Of a DNA stretch of 64,000 nt, positions 30,853-40,288 are shown piece after piece. Source of the stretch: Glycomyces albidus (GTDB lineage: Bacteria; Actinomycetota; Actinomycetes; Mycobacteriales; Micromonosporaceae). The notes under the pieces were generated by a model. That model saw only the letters and a program-made list of their open reading frames with translations, was not told where the DNA came from and ran no database searches. Position 1 is the stretch's first letter, and every line of letters begins with the position of its first letter. Location: the NCBI RefSeq assembly GCF_009451885.1, contig NZ_WIAO01000020.1:23363-87362 (forward strand), read 5' to 3'. The translations under genes and the position numbers were made by a program.

Positions 30853-32223
30853 ATGTCCAGTGCTCCAGAAAGCGCGGCCGTCGACGCGGCCGCTGAGGAA
30901 TCGAAGAAGTCCAAGCGCCGCAAGCGGGTTCCGTTCGCCGCGCAGTTGCTCATCGGTCTCGTGCTCGGCCTCGTCCTCGGGTTCGTCGCCCGCGAGTGGT
31001 CGGTCGCGTGGCTCGGTACGACGCTCGAGACGGTCGGCACGCTGTTCGTGCAGCTCCTGTTCCTGATCGTGCCGTTCCTGGTGTTCACGGCGATCGTCGC
31101 GTCGATCGCGAATCTGCGGAATCTCGCGAACGCGGGCCGCCTCGTCGCCAAGACCTTGGGCTGGTTCGCGGTGACGTCGCTGATCGCGGTGGTGATCGGG
31201 ATCGCGATCGGTCTGGCGACGAACCCGGGTTCGGGTGTGGAGCTGTCGAGTTCGGCGGCGGCGCCGGAGACGCAGGGGTCGTGGACCGACTTCCTGACCG
31301 GGATCGTCCCGGTGAACGTGGTCGACGCGTTCGTGAACGTGAACGTGCTGCAGATCGTGTTCCTCGCGATCGTCGTGGGCGCGGCGGCGGCGAAGCTCGG
31401 CGACAAGGCCGAGCCGTTCCTGAGGTTCAACGCTTCGGCGCTGGCGCTGGTCCAGAAGACGCTGTGGTGGGTGATCCGCCTGGCGCCGATCGGTACGGCG
31501 GCGCTGATCGGGAAGTCGGTGTTCTCGTACGGGTGGGATCTGCTGGAGCCGATGGCGGTGTTCAGCGTCGACATCTACGCGGGTGCGCTGATCGTGATGC
31601 TGGTCGTGTACCCGGTGCTGCTGCGGGTGTTCGGGAAGGTGTCGCCGGTGCAGTTCTTCCGGAAGTCGTGGCCGGCGATCCAGTTCGCGTTCGTGTCGCG
31701 CTCGTCGGTGGGGACGCTGCCGCTGGCGCAGCGGATCGTGACGGACCGGCTGGGCGTGGACCGGAACTACGCGTCGTTCGCGTCGCCGTTCGGTGCGACG
31801 ACGAAGATGGACGGTTGCGCCGCGATCTATCCGGCGATCGCCGCGATCTTCGTGGCGCAGGTGTACGGGGTGGACCTGGGGGTCCAGGACTACCTGCTGA
31901 TCGCGTTCGTGTCGGTGATCGGTTCGGCGGCGACGGCGGGTCTGACCGGTGCGACGGTGATGCTGACGCTGACGCTGTCGACGCTGGGTCTGCCGCTCGA
32001 GGGCGTGGGTCTGCTGCTGGCGATCGACCCGATCATGGACATGATCCGGACGGCGACGAACGTGACCGGGCAGATGGTGGTGCCGGTGATCGTGGCGCGG
32101 TCGGAGCGGATCCTGGACCGGGAGGTCTACGACGCCGCGCCGGTGCCGCTGGACGAGGAGTCCGCGTTCGGCGGCGACTCGGCGCCGGCCCGGAAGGGCG
32201 AGCCGGCGTTGCAGCCGGCGTGA
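30853..32223 (+). CDS. Dicarboxylate/amino acid:cation symporter (DAACS), possible cystine importer
   Basis: A 456-aa membrane transporter of the DAACS/SLC1-like family with the usual eight helices and two re-entrant loops. The first loop is SRSSVGTLPLAQRI, followed by the cation/substrate motif PFGATTKMDGCAAIY, and the C-terminal region VMLTLTLSTLGLPLEGVGLL, AIDPIMDMIRTATNVTGQM. The DPxxDMxRT-type helix binds substrate and Na/H. GltP, DctA and the L-cystine carrier TcyP share this fold. The upstream Cys leader peptide favours a cystine/cysteine role. Its ATG at 30853 follows AGGTTCTCC. Confidence 0.88.
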   Translation: MSSAPESAAVDAAAEESKKSKRRKRVPFAAQLLIGLVLGLVLGFVAREWSVAWLGTTLETVGTLFVQLLFLIVPFLVFTAIVASIANLRNLANAGRLVAKTLGWFAVTSLIAVVIGIAIGLATNPGSGVELSSSAAAPETQGSWTDFLTGIVPVNVVDAFVNVNVLQIVFLAIVVGAAAAKLGDKAEPFLRFNASALALVQKTLWWVIRLAPIGTAALIGKSVFSYGWDLLEPMAVFSVDIYAGALIVMLVVYPVLLRVFGKVSPVQFFRKSWPAIQFAFVSRSSVGTLPLAQRIVTDRLGVDRNYASFASPFGATTKMDGCAAIYPAIAAIFVAQVYGVDLGVQDYLLIAFVSVIGSAATAGLTGATVMLTLTLSTLGLPLEGVGLLLAIDPIMDMIRTATNVTGQMVVPVIVARSERILDREVYDAAPVPLDEESAFGGDSAPARKGEPALQPA

Positions 32224-32251
32224 TCTGGAGCTTTGTTCTCTCCTGAGGAGT

Positions 32252-32290
32252 GAGGGGCCGGCCCGTCGGGGCCGGTCCCTCGCTCTTTTT
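32252..32290 (+). terminator. Rho-independent terminator after the DAACS gene
   Basis: A GAGGGGCCGGCCC / GGGCCGGTCCCTC hairpin with the loop GTCG is followed by GCTCTTTTTG, a classic intrinsic terminator with a T-tract, rare in this GC-rich window. It begins 29 bases after the transporter stop codon. Confidence 0.9.
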
Positions 32291-32395
32291 GCCTGCTCGA
32301 TGCTCTGGCGGTCGTCGGGCGGGAACCGCCGGCGGTTGTCGGGCGGCGCTCCGATGGTGCCGCTCCCGGTGGTGCCGCAGGGGTCCGGCGCTGGG

Positions 32396-33085
32396 TCAGC
32401 GGTTGCCTTCGAGGTACTGCTCGAGGCCGTCGATGACGCGGTTGAGGCCGAATTCGAAGTAGTCCTCGATGAGGTCGTCCGAGTCCGCTGCGGCGGGGGC
32501 GAGGCGGGAGAGGTGGGGGAAGCGGTCGCGGATGCCGGGGTCGGCGAGGAACTGGAAGAACTGGGCGGAGGAGTCGGCGCCGCCGATCTCGGGGCGGACG
32601 GCGCCGAGGGCGAAGCAGTCGACGGTGAGGACGGCCATGAGGCCGAGGTCGGCGGGGAGGCCGACCGCGGTGAGGCGGCCGAGGACCTCGTCGACCCAGC
32701 CGGCCTCGCCGGGGCCCATGGTGCGGTGGCCGGTGCCGACGGTCACCGCCCAGGGGTGGGCGCGGAACATGCCCATGACGGCGCGTCCCCAGTGGAGGAG
32801 GACGTCGCGCCAGCTCTCGGCGGCGGGCAGGTCGACGGGGTCGGCCATGAGCGAGTCGTACATGAGGACGACGAGTTCGTCCTTGCCCGGGACGTGCCGG
32901 TAGAGGGACATGACGCCGCTGCCGAGGCGTTCGGCGAGGTGCTTCATCGAGACCTTGTGGAGCCCTTCGGTGTCGGCGATGGCGACGGCTTCGGCGACGA
33001 TGCGCTCGCGGGTGAGGCCGGAGGGGCGGCCGCGTCCGGGCCGCGGGCGGTCGCTCCACAGCAGCTCGTATTCGCCTTGTCCCAC
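32396..33085 (-). CDS. TetR/AcrR family transcriptional regulator
   Basis: A 229-aa TetR-family repressor. The N-terminal HTH is LTRERIVAEAVAIADTEGLH (about 24-43) and MKHLAERLGSGVMSLYRHVP (about 47-66), followed by a C-terminal ligand/dimer domain of the TetR_C type found in tetracycline-like regulators (RDVLLHWGRAVMGMFRAHPW). It is divergent from the DUF2306 membrane-protein gene at 33230, and the intergenic region contains an operator-like dyad (33158-33193), so it likely represses that gene and itself. The ligand is unknown. Confidence 0.9.
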   Translation of the reverse strand: MGQGEYELLWSDRPRPGRGRPSGLTRERIVAEAVAIADTEGLHKVSMKHLAERLGSGVMSLYRHVPGKDELVVLMYDSLMADPVDLPAAESWRDVLLHWGRAVMGMFRAHPWAVTVGTGHRTMGPGEAGWVDEVLGRLTAVGLPADLGLMAVLTVDCFALGAVRPEIGGADSSAQFFQFLADPGIRDRFPHLSRLAPAAADSDDLIEDYFEFGLNRVIDGLEQYLEGNR

Positions 33086-33157
33086 AGGGCACCCCCTTCG
33101 TCCGTCCCGCGTCGCAGCCTAGGCGCCGTGCCGGTGCTGCGTGCACGCACACATCGT

Positions 33158-33193
33158 GCGTATGATGTACGCTTATTAGCGTATGTCATACGC
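33158..33193. promoter_or_regulatory. Operator-like dyad between tetR-like and DUF2306 genes
   Basis: Two 16-base arms, GCGTATGATGTACGCT and AGCGTATGTCATACGC, pair with two mismatches around TATT. The right arm contains the perfect odd dyad CGTATGTCATACG. The site sits in the 144-base divergent promoter region, the expected place for TetR binding. Confidence 0.7.
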
Positions 33194-33229
33194 ATCGTTC
33201 GGACCCCCGCGACACGACCGGAGACACCC

Positions 33230-34045
33230 GTGACCGAAGCACCCGCCCCCGCCGCACCCGAGCCGCCCGCCGCGGCCGGCCGGCCGGCCCCCGACCAGGC
33301 GGGCCGGAACCGGCCCGAGCGGCCGGACCGCGCCACCCCGCCCGGCGAGAGGACCAAGTGGTACCGCCGCCCCTGGATCGTCCCGCTGTTCGCGGTCGCC
33401 GGCCTCTTCGTGGCCGCGCGGCTGCCGTTCTACCTGACCTTCGACACGAGCGACTCGCTCGTCGAACTCCAGGACGCGTTCCCGGAGACGCACTACCTGA
33501 TGCTGTCCGGGCACATCCTGTTCGGCTCGATCGCGATCATCACCTGCTCGATGCAGGTGTGGACGTGGCTGCGGCTCAAGCACCCGAAGGTCCACCGCGT
33601 CTCCGGGCGCCTGTACGTGTTCGCGGGTGTCCTGCCCTCGGGCGTGTTCGCACTCGTCGTCTCGATCATGTCCGTGATCGGCCCGGCCGGGAAGATCGGG
33701 AACGTCATGCTGTCGCTCCTGTGGTTCGGGACGACCTTCGCCGGGTTCCTGGCGGCCCGCCGCCACGACTTCCAGGCGCACCGGCGCTGGATGATCCGCA
33801 GCTTCGCCCTGTGCTGGTCCATCGTGGTCAACCGGGTGTGGATCGCCCTGCTGATCGCGGTGCTGCTGCCGTTCGAGGAGAGCTACTACGGCGGCGACAC
33901 CGACGCGCTGGTCACTGACGTGGCCGTCGCCTCGATCTGGCTGTCCTGGGTCGTGAACCTGATGATCGCCCAGTGGTGGCTCGACCGCAGGCCGGCGCGC
34001 CGGGGCCGCCGGCCGGGTCCGACGAAGGTCGCAGCCGCCGCGTAG
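33230..34045 (+). CDS. DUF2306 membrane protein
   Basis: A 271-aa membrane protein of the DUF2306 family. After a Pro/Ala-rich cytoplasmic N-terminus (about 40 residues) come about seven helices, with family motifs LMLSGHILFGSIAIITC, LKHPKVHRVSGRLYVFAGV, and RRHDFQAHRRWMIRSFALCW. Histidines in the loops (HPKVHR, HDFQAHRR) are typical of the family and may bind metal or heme. Function is unknown. The GTG at 33230 is supported by GGAG upstream. It is divergent from a TetR-type regulator that probably controls it. Confidence 0.82.
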   Translation: MTEAPAPAAPEPPAAAGRPAPDQAGRNRPERPDRATPPGERTKWYRRPWIVPLFAVAGLFVAARLPFYLTFDTSDSLVELQDAFPETHYLMLSGHILFGSIAIITCSMQVWTWLRLKHPKVHRVSGRLYVFAGVLPSGVFALVVSIMSVIGPAGKIGNVMLSLLWFGTTFAGFLAARRHDFQAHRRWMIRSFALCWSIVVNRVWIALLIAVLLPFEESYYGGDTDALVTDVAVASIWLSWVVNLMIAQWWLDRRPARRGRRPGPTKVAAAA

Positions 34046-34158
34046 GCGCTGCCACCTTCGGGGCGGCCGGGGCTCCACCCCCGGTCGCCCCGGTCCGGAC
34101 CGGAAGTCCATGCCGCGGAAGGATTCGCGGAGCCGCCGGGCACGCGATGCTGAAAGGC

Positions 34159-35322
34159 ATGGACACCACCACCGCCACCGCACCCGCGCCCGCCGAGCCG
34201 GCCGCGGCGAAGCGGCTGCCGCTCCTCGACGTGCTCCGCGGCGTCGCGATCCTCGGCACCCTCGGCACCAACATCTGGCTCTTCACCTCCGCGCACGGCG
34301 AGGCCGGGCCCCTGCTCGGCTTCGAGATCAACGACGGCGGGCCCGTCGGCTCGGCGTTCCAGCTGCTCGCCAACGGCAAGTTCCTGTCCATGCTCACCGT
34401 CCTCTTCGGAGTCGGACTGGCGATCCAGTACCGGTCCGCGGAGAAGCGGGGACGGCGCTGGCCGGGCCGGTACCACTGGCGGGCCCTGTTCCTCTTCGCC
34501 GAAGGCACCGTCCACTTCGTCCTCTTGTTCGCGTGGGACGTGCTCATGGGGTACGCCGTCACCGCGATCACCGTGGCCTGGCTCCTCAAGCGCTCCGAAC
34601 GCGCGCAGCGGGCCGCCATGTGGACCGCGCTCGGCCTGCACCTGGCCCTCGTCGGCCTCATCACCGCCGGCGCCGCGGCCGGCGGCATCGAGCCGCGGCC
34701 CGAGCCGGAGGTGCAGGCGCTCTACGCCACCGGGACCTGGTCGGAACAGGTGCAGTTCCGGCTCGACAACGCGATCGCCTTCCGCATCGAGCCGGTCATC
34801 ACCTTCCCGCTGCTGGTCTTCCTGTTCCTCCTGGGCGTCAGGCTGTTCCGATCCGGCGCGTTCGCCATGGGCGCGGATGGCGCGGGCGAGCGCGGCCGCC
34901 GTATCCGGGCCCGGCTCATGGCCTGGGGCCTCGGTCTCGGCCTGCCGCTCAACACCGCCGCCCTGTTCGCCCCCGCCGAGTGCTTCTACCTGGAGCGGTA
35001 CGTGATCGCCCCGGTCGTCATGCTCGGGTACATCGGCCTGGTCGGGTTCCTCGTGGAGCACGTGCGCCGCGGCCCGGTCACGGCGTCGCTGGAGTCCTTG
35101 GGCCGCACCGCCCTCAGCGGCTACATCCTCCAGAACCTGCTCGCCTCTGTCGCCTGCTACGGCTGGGGCCTGGGCTTGGCCGCCCGGTACGGGTCCGAGC
35201 CGTGGCTCGCCCCGGCGCTGTGGCTCGGCATCGGCGCGCTCCTCCTCGCGGGGTCGTGGCTGTGGCTGCGCCGCTTCGCGAACGGCCCGGCCGAATCGCT
35301 GCAGAAGGCCGTCCTCCGCTGA
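34159..35322 (+). CDS. DUF418 family membrane protein (YeiB-like)
   Basis: A 387-aa polytopic membrane protein of the DUF418/YeiB group. It starts KRLPLLDVLRGVAILGTLGT NIW (split), with LANGKFLSMLTVLFGVGLAI near residue 80 and the C-terminal ESLGRTALSGYILQNLL, all typical. About ten helices are predicted. Members may relate to acyltransferase-3-like or transport functions, but none is firmly characterised. ATG 34159 has AAAGG four bases upstream; an ATG four codons earlier is possible. It follows DUF2306 in the same direction by about 110 bases. Confidence 0.82.
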   Translation: MDTTTATAPAPAEPAAAKRLPLLDVLRGVAILGTLGTNIWLFTSAHGEAGPLLGFEINDGGPVGSAFQLLANGKFLSMLTVLFGVGLAIQYRSAEKRGRRWPGRYHWRALFLFAEGTVHFVLLFAWDVLMGYAVTAITVAWLLKRSERAQRAAMWTALGLHLALVGLITAGAAAGGIEPRPEPEVQALYATGTWSEQVQFRLDNAIAFRIEPVITFPLLVFLFLLGVRLFRSGAFAMGADGAGERGRRIRARLMAWGLGLGLPLNTAALFAPAECFYLERYVIAPVVMLGYIGLVGFLVEHVRRGPVTASLESLGRTALSGYILQNLLASVACYGWGLGLAARYGSEPWLAPALWLGIGALLLAGSWLWLRRFANGPAESLQKAVLR

Positions 35323-35327
35323 GCCGG

Positions 35328-35358
35328 GTGCGGGCCGGGTTCGAGATCCGGCCCGCAC
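35328..35358. terminator. Bidirectional hairpin between DUF418 and tctA
   Basis: GTGCGGGCCGG (35328-35338) and CCGGCCCGCAC (35348-35358) form a perfect 11-bp stem with a 9-base loop. It lies 5 bases after the DUF418 stop and just before the end of the convergent tctA, so it can end both. Confidence 0.7.
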
Positions 35359-35365
35359 CTCCCCC

Positions 35366-36883
35366 TCACCCGGCGGAGGCCGGCTCCGGTTCGCGGTCCC
35401 GGGCCGTCCGGCGACGCACCAGGGCGGCCAAGGGCCACAGGGCGATCAGCGCGATGATCCCGTACACGGTCCACGAGACGGGCCCGCCGACGAGCCCGGA
35501 GAGGTCCCCGCCGGAGAGCTGGAGCGACATGCGCGCCTGCCGTTCGGCCATGGGGCCGAGGATGACGCCGACGATCATCGGCAGCATCGGGATCCCGAAG
35601 CGGCGCATGCCGAGTCCGATCAGGCCGAGCGCGAGCAGGATGTACAGCTCGAACGGCTGGCCGCTGGTCGCATACGCGCCCATCGACGCGAAGAACAGGA
35701 TCCCGGCGAACAGGTACGGCTTGGGAATGCGCAGCAGCTTCACCCAGATCGGGATCAGCGGCATGTTGAGCACCAGCAGCATCGCGTTCCCGACGAACAG
35801 CCCGGCGATGAGCGTCCACACGAGCGCCGACTCGTTCGCGAACAGGAGCGGCCCGGGCTGGATCCCGTAGGTCTGGAACGCGGCGAGCATGACCGCGGCG
35901 GTCGCGTTGCACGGCAGGCCGAGCGCGAGCATCGGCACGAGCGTCCCGGCGGCGGAGGCGTTGTTGGCGGCCTCCGGTCCCGCGACGCCTTCGATCGCGC
36001 CGTTGCCGAACTCCTGCTTGTGCTTCGAGAGGCGCCGCTCGGTCACGTACGACAGGAACGTCGGCACCTCCGCGCCGCCGGCGGGCACGGCCCCGAACGG
36101 GAAGCCGAGCGCGGAGCCGCGCAGCCACGGGCCCCACGATCGGCGCCAGTCGCTGCGGCCCATCCACACCCGGCCGACGGGGACGACCTCGTCCTTGCCG
36201 TTCCTGCGCCGGGCCGCGGTCCACAGTGCCTCGCCGACGGCGAACGCGCCGACCGCGACGACCACGATGTCGATGCCGTTCGCGAGTTCGGGGACGCCGT
36301 AGGTGAGGCGCTGCTGGCCGGTGACCGCGTCGATGCCGATGGTGCCGATGACGAGGCCGAGCAGGAGCGACGCGAAGCCGCGGACGCGGGAGGTGCCGAG
36401 CACGGACGCGGTCGCGACGAGCGCGAGCACCATGATCGCGAAGTACTCGGGGGCGCCGAGGCCGATCGCGAAGTCGACGGTGATCGGGGTGACGAACACG
36501 AGGGCGACCGTGGCGATGGTCCCGGCGACGAACGAGCCGATGGCGGCGGTCGCGAGGGCCTGGCCGCCGCGGCCGTTGCGGGCCATCTTGTAGCCCTCGA
36601 GGACGGTGACGACCGACGACGACTGGCCGGGCGTGTTGAGCAGGATCGCGGTGGTGGAGCCGCCGTACATGCCGCCGTAGAAGATCCCGCCGAACATGAT
36701 GAACGCCTGGGTCGGCTCCATCCCGTACGTGATGGGCAGCAGCAGGGCGATCGCCATCGCGGTCCCGAGGCCCGGGAGCATCCCGACGGCGGTGCCGATG
36801 GTGACCCCGATGAGGGCGATGAGCAGGTTGCCGGGGGTGAGGATCGCGGCGAAGCCGTCGAGGAGCGCGTTCATGTTGTCCAC
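35366..36883 (-). CDS. tctA: Tripartite tricarboxylate transporter large permease TctA
   Basis: The 505-aa large membrane subunit of a TTT transporter, which imports tricarboxylates or related organic acids. The signature segment [20 protein letters not shown] (about residues 65-84), with [20 protein letters not shown] later, is typical, with about 12 helices. The GTG at 36883 has GGGGG upstream and directly follows tctB; an ATG at 36874 is possible. It is the last gene of tctC-tctB-tctA. The substrate cannot be read from the permease. Confidence 0.93.
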   Translation of the reverse strand: MDNMNALLDGFAAILTPGNLLIALIGVTIGTAVGMLPGLGTAMAIALLLPITYGMEPTQAFIMFGGIFYGGMYGGSTTAILLNTPGQSSSVVTVLEGYKMARNGRGGQALATAAIGSFVAGTIATVALVFVTPITVDFAIGLGAPEYFAIMVLALVATASVLGTSRVRGFASLLLGLVIGTIGIDAVTGQQRLTYGVPELANGIDIVVVAVGAFAVGEALWTAARRRNGKDEVVPVGRVWMGRSDWRRSWGPWLRGSALGFPFGAVPAGGAEVPTFLSYVTERRLSKHKQEFGNGAIEGVAGPEAANNASAAGTLVPMLALGLPCNATAAVMLAAFQTYGIQPGPLLFANESALVWTLIAGLFVGNAMLLVLNMPLIPIWVKLLRIPKPYLFAGILFFASMGAYATSGQPFELYILLALGLIGLGMRRFGIPMLPMIVGVILGPMAERQARMSLQLSGGDLSGLVGGPVSWTVYGIIALIALWPLAALVRRRTARDREPEPASAG

Positions 36884-36892
36884 GGCCGCCCC

Positions 36893-37480
36893 CTACAGGA
36901 TTCCCTGGAGCACGCCGGCGGGCAGGGCGAGGCCCAGGCCGATGGCGAACCCGTAGAACGTGGCGAGGCCGAGCACGGCCGCAGCCGCGAGGGTGAGGAG
37001 GTACCTGCGGGAGCCGAGGACGATCGCCGAGCCCCAGAACAGGAGCGACCCGGAGATCACCCAGCCGAGCCAGTCGATGAGCAGCGCGTTGGCGGTGAAC
37101 ACCGCGCACAGCAGGCCGACGGTGGTGGCGTCGAACCGCTCGCCGGCGTGCGCGCCGCCGTCTTCGCCGTGGCCGCCGCGCAGGACGCTGACGGCGTAGC
37201 AGGCGGCGACGGCGAACAGGAGGATCCCGAGGATGATCGGGACCGGTTTGGGGCCGATCGGGTCGTTGGAGGCGGAGAACCCGCCGAGGCGGGCGGCGTC
37301 GACGATCACGAGGACGCCGAGGACGGCGAGGAAGCCGCACACCCAGAGCTGCGCGAGGTCCCTGGGTGCGGGGGCGGTCTCGGCCGCGTCGTGCTCGGCC
37401 GGCCCGTTCTCGGGGACCCGGTCTGCGGCGCGGTCTTCGGCGCCCGTCTCGGCGGTGGCCGCGTCGTGCTCGCCGGTCAT
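36893..37480 (-). CDS. tctB: Tripartite tricarboxylate transporter small permease TctB
   Basis: The 195-aa small membrane subunit of the TTT transporter, with four helices after an acidic cytoplasmic N-terminus of about 40 residues (AATAETGAEDRAADRV). Helices include LWVCGFLAVLGVLVIVDAAR and FTANALLIDWLGWVISGSLL. The N-terminal acidic tail is longer than in most TctB proteins. The ATG at 37480 overlaps the tctC stop by four bases (ATGA). It is 9 bases from tctA. Confidence 0.9.
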   Translation of the reverse strand: MTGEHDAATAETGAEDRAADRVPENGPAEHDAAETAPAPRDLAQLWVCGFLAVLGVLVIVDAARLGGFSASNDPIGPKPVPIILGILLFAVAACYAVSVLRGGHGEDGGAHAGERFDATTVGLLCAVFTANALLIDWLGWVISGSLLFWGSAIVLGSRRYLLTLAAAAVLGLATFYGFAIGLGLALPAGVLQGIL

Positions 37481-38472
37481 GCCAGGCCCAGTTCCTGCAG
37501 GGTGGCCGCGACCGTGGCGTCCTGCTCGGTGAGGAACGCGCCGAAGTCGTCGCCGGTGAGGAACGCGTCGGTCCAGCCCTGCTTCTCGAGCTCGTCCTGC
37601 CAGGCCGCCGACTCGTGCATCGCGGTGAGCGCGTCGGTCCACTTCTGGACGTCGGCGTCGGCGATGCCGGGAGGGGCGACCCAGCCGCGCCAGTTGGTGA
37701 ACTCGAGGTCGATGCCGGACTCGGCGAACGTCGGCGCGTCGGGGACGACGTCGACGCGTTCGGCGCCGGACACGGCGAGGACCCGGAGCTGGCCGGCCTC
37801 GATCTGGTCGATGAACTCGCCGACGCCGCTGGCGCCGAACGCGACCTTCGCGCCCAGGAGCGCGGGCAGGAGCTCGCCGCCGCCGTCGTAGGAGACGTAG
37901 TTGACCTGGGTCGGGTCGATGCCGACGGCCTTCGCGAGCTGCATCGGCAGCAGGTGGTCCGGTCCGCCGGGGGAGGAGCCGCCGCCGGCGGTGACGCCGG
38001 CGAGGTCGCCCGACCAGGCGGCGACGAGGTCGTCGATGGTCTGGAACGGGGAGGCGGTGGGTACGACGATGGCGCCGGACTCCTCGACGAGCTTCGCGAG
38101 CGGCGTGGTGCCGGTCAGCTTGGCTTCGGAGTTCTGCGTGTAGGAGGCGCCGACGACGCCGAGGCCCATCTGCATGGCGAGGTCGGCGTTGCCTTCCTCG
38201 CTGACGGTCCGCTGGAGGCCGACGGTGCCGCCGGCGCCTTCGAGGTTGAACACCTCGACGGCTTTGGCGATGCCCTCGTCCTCCATGATGCGGGCGATGG
38301 AGCGGGCGGTCGTGTCGTAGCCGCCGCCGGGGCTGTTGGGGACCATGATGCGCAGACCGGTGAGGGGTCCGTCGCCCGATTCGCTCTCGGCGGTGAGGCC
38401 GCATGCCGATGCCGCCGCGAGCGCCGGGACGGCCGCCGCAGCGCTGAGGAGGGCCCTCCGGTGAAATTTCAT
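37477..38472 (-). CDS. tctC: Tricarboxylate-binding lipoprotein TctC
   Basis: The 331-aa extracytoplasmic solute receptor of the TTT system. A lipobox (LAAASAC, Cys at about residue 24) marks it as a lipoprotein. The mature domain is the Bug/TctC type: RIMVPNSPGGGYDTTARSIA, then GVTAGGGSSPGGPDHLLPMQ, and VNYVSYDGGGELLPALLG. The Gly-rich loops bind the ligand carboxylates. ATG at 38472. It is divergent from a two-component system, which probably senses the same solute and controls this operon. Confidence 0.93.
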   Translation of the reverse strand: MKFHRRALLSAAAAVPALAAASACGLTAESESGDGPLTGLRIMVPNSPGGGYDTTARSIARIMEDEGIAKAVEVFNLEGAGGTVGLQRTVSEEGNADLAMQMGLGVVGASYTQNSEAKLTGTTPLAKLVEESGAIVVPTASPFQTIDDLVAAWSGDLAGVTAGGGSSPGGPDHLLPMQLAKAVGIDPTQVNYVSYDGGGELLPALLGAKVAFGASGVGEFIDQIEAGQLRVLAVSGAERVDVVPDAPTFAESGIDLEFTNWRGWVAPPGIADADVQKWTDALTAMHESAAWQDELEKQGWTDAFLTGDDFGAFLTEQDATVAATLQELGLA

Positions 38473-38572
38473 CGTGGTTGCTCTTTCATTTCGAGGGTGG
38501 TGTGAGAGACGATGGTCACCCTGGCGCGGCCCCTGCGTCAGCCTTGTGTCCGTATCGATCATTGAGTTCATT

Positions 38573-40288
38573 GTGTTCAGGCCGCCCGCATTCCGTCCGC
38601 TGCACCGTCCGCTGCTCCGCCCAGCGGCGCTTCGCCCGACCCTCGCCGGCCAGCTCTTGCTGTTCCAGCTCACCGTGATCCTGCTGGTGCTCGCGGCGGT
38701 CGCCGGCCTGTCGCTGGCGCAGTCGGCGGCGGTGTTCGACGCCGAGCAGGGGCGGCGGGTCACGCAGCTGGCCGAGTCCCTGGCCGCGTCGGAGCTGGTG
38801 CGCGGGCGGCTCCCGGAGCCGGCGCCGGCGCAGACGCTGGCGCCGCAGATCCAGGCCGACCTCGAGCGCTGGCAGGTGTCGTCGGTGACGGTGGCCGACG
38901 CGGAGGGCACGGTGGTGGCGTCGACGAACCCGCTGCTGATCGGGACGCGGCTGCCGCTCGGCGCAGGCGTCCTGGAGGGCCGGGGCTGGCGCGGGGAGGT
39001 CGACCTCGGGGGCCGGACCGAGCTGGTGGGGCAGGCGCCGGTGCTCAGCGCCGAGGACGGGAGCCTCGGGGTGCAGCTCGGGGTGGCGGTGGTCGGCCGG
39101 GAGGTGCCGTCGCTGCGGGAGCTGCTGGTGGAGGCGACGCCGACGCTGCTGCTGTACCTGGGGGTGGCGAGCGTTCTCGGCGTCGCCGGGTCGTGGCTGC
39201 TCGCGCGGCGGATCAAGCGGCAGACGTTCGGGATGGAGCCCAGGGAGATCGCGGGGCTCGCCGAGCACCGGGAGGCGATGCTGTACGGGATCGCCGAGGG
39301 CGTGATCGCGCTGGACGACCAGCACCGGGTGACGCTCGTGAACGATGTGGGGCGGCGGCTGCTGGACCTGCCGGACGGCGCGGTCGGCCGCACCCTCGAC
39401 GACCTGGACCTCACGGGGCGGCTCCGGGACGTCCTCTCGGGGACCGTGACCGGTTCCGACCAGGTGGTGCTGCAGGGGAACCGGGTCCTGGTCGTGAACC
39501 GGATGCCGGTGGCGAAGGACGGGCGGGCGCTGGGGGCGGTCGCGACGCTGCGCGACCGGACCGAGCTCGCGCAGCTCGAACGCGACCTGGGGTCGTTCCG
39601 GTCCACGGCGGAGGCGCTGCGGGCGCAGGCGCACGAGTTCGACAACAAGCTGCACACCATCTCGGGGCTGATCCAGATCGGGGAGCAGGAGGAGGTGGTC
39701 CGGTACATCGACGCGCTCAACCGGCACCGGCAGTCCCTGGACCTGTCGATCGGCGAGCCGATCCGCGACAAGGCGATCGCTGCGCTCCTGATGGCGAAGT
39801 CGGCGCAGGCGTCCGAGCGGCAGGTGCGTCTCGAGGTCGCCGAGGGCAGCGCGCTCGGGCCGCTCGCGCCGGCCGATTCGGCGGACGTCGGCACGGTCCT
39901 CGGCAATCTCGTCGACAACGCCGTGGACGCGGCGGCGGGGACGCGGGCGGCGCTCCCGGCCGCCGAGGCGTGGGTGTCGGTCGACCTCCGCGAATCCGAA
40001 GGGGCCGTGCGCATCACGGTGACCGACTCGGGTCCGGGCGTCCCGCCCGAGACCGCCGAGGAGGTGTTCGCGCACGGTTTCACCACGAAGGCGGCGGCCG
40101 GGGAGCACGGGATCGGGCTGGCGCTCACGAAGCTCGTGTGCGAGCATCACGGCGGCGGCGTGGACGTCGCGAACACCGCCGGCGGCGCCCGTTTCACGGC
40201 GGTGCTGCCGCTGCTCGGCGACGCGTCCGGGCCGTCCGGGCGCCGCCGCGCCCGCCCCGCCCGCCCGCTGGCCGAGGAGCCGACATGA
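38573..40288 (+). CDS. Sensor histidine kinase, CitA/DcuS family
   Basis: A membrane histidine kinase of 571 aa. An N-terminal helix (FQLTVILLVLAAVAGLSLAQ), a periplasmic PDC/Cache-type sensor (about residues 48-180), a second helix near 190-205, a PAS domain (HREAMLYGIAEGVIALDDQH), and the HisKA-like H-box HEFDNKLHTISGLIQ (about residue 353) mark it as the CitA/DcuS class. The ATP lid has NLVDNAVDAA, DSGPGVPPE and GIGLALTKLV. The start is uncertain: GTG at 38573 or 38546, neither with a clear RBS. It is coupled to the response regulator (ATGA) and divergent from tctCBA. Confidence 0.88.
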   Translation: MFRPPAFRPLHRPLLRPAALRPTLAGQLLLFQLTVILLVLAAVAGLSLAQSAAVFDAEQGRRVTQLAESLAASELVRGRLPEPAPAQTLAPQIQADLERWQVSSVTVADAEGTVVASTNPLLIGTRLPLGAGVLEGRGWRGEVDLGGRTELVGQAPVLSAEDGSLGVQLGVAVVGREVPSLRELLVEATPTLLLYLGVASVLGVAGSWLLARRIKRQTFGMEPREIAGLAEHREAMLYGIAEGVIALDDQHRVTLVNDVGRRLLDLPDGAVGRTLDDLDLTGRLRDVLSGTVTGSDQVVLQGNRVLVVNRMPVAKDGRALGAVATLRDRTELAQLERDLGSFRSTAEALRAQAHEFDNKLHTISGLIQIGEQEEVVRYIDALNRHRQSLDLSIGEPIRDKAIAALLMAKSAQASERQVRLEVAEGSALGPLAPADSADVGTVLGNLVDNAVDAAAGTRAALPAAEAWVSVDLRESEGAVRITVTDSGPGVPPETAEEVFAHGFTTKAAAGEHGIGLALTKLVCEHHGGGVDVANTAGGARFTAVLPLLGDASGPSGRRRARPARPLAEEPT

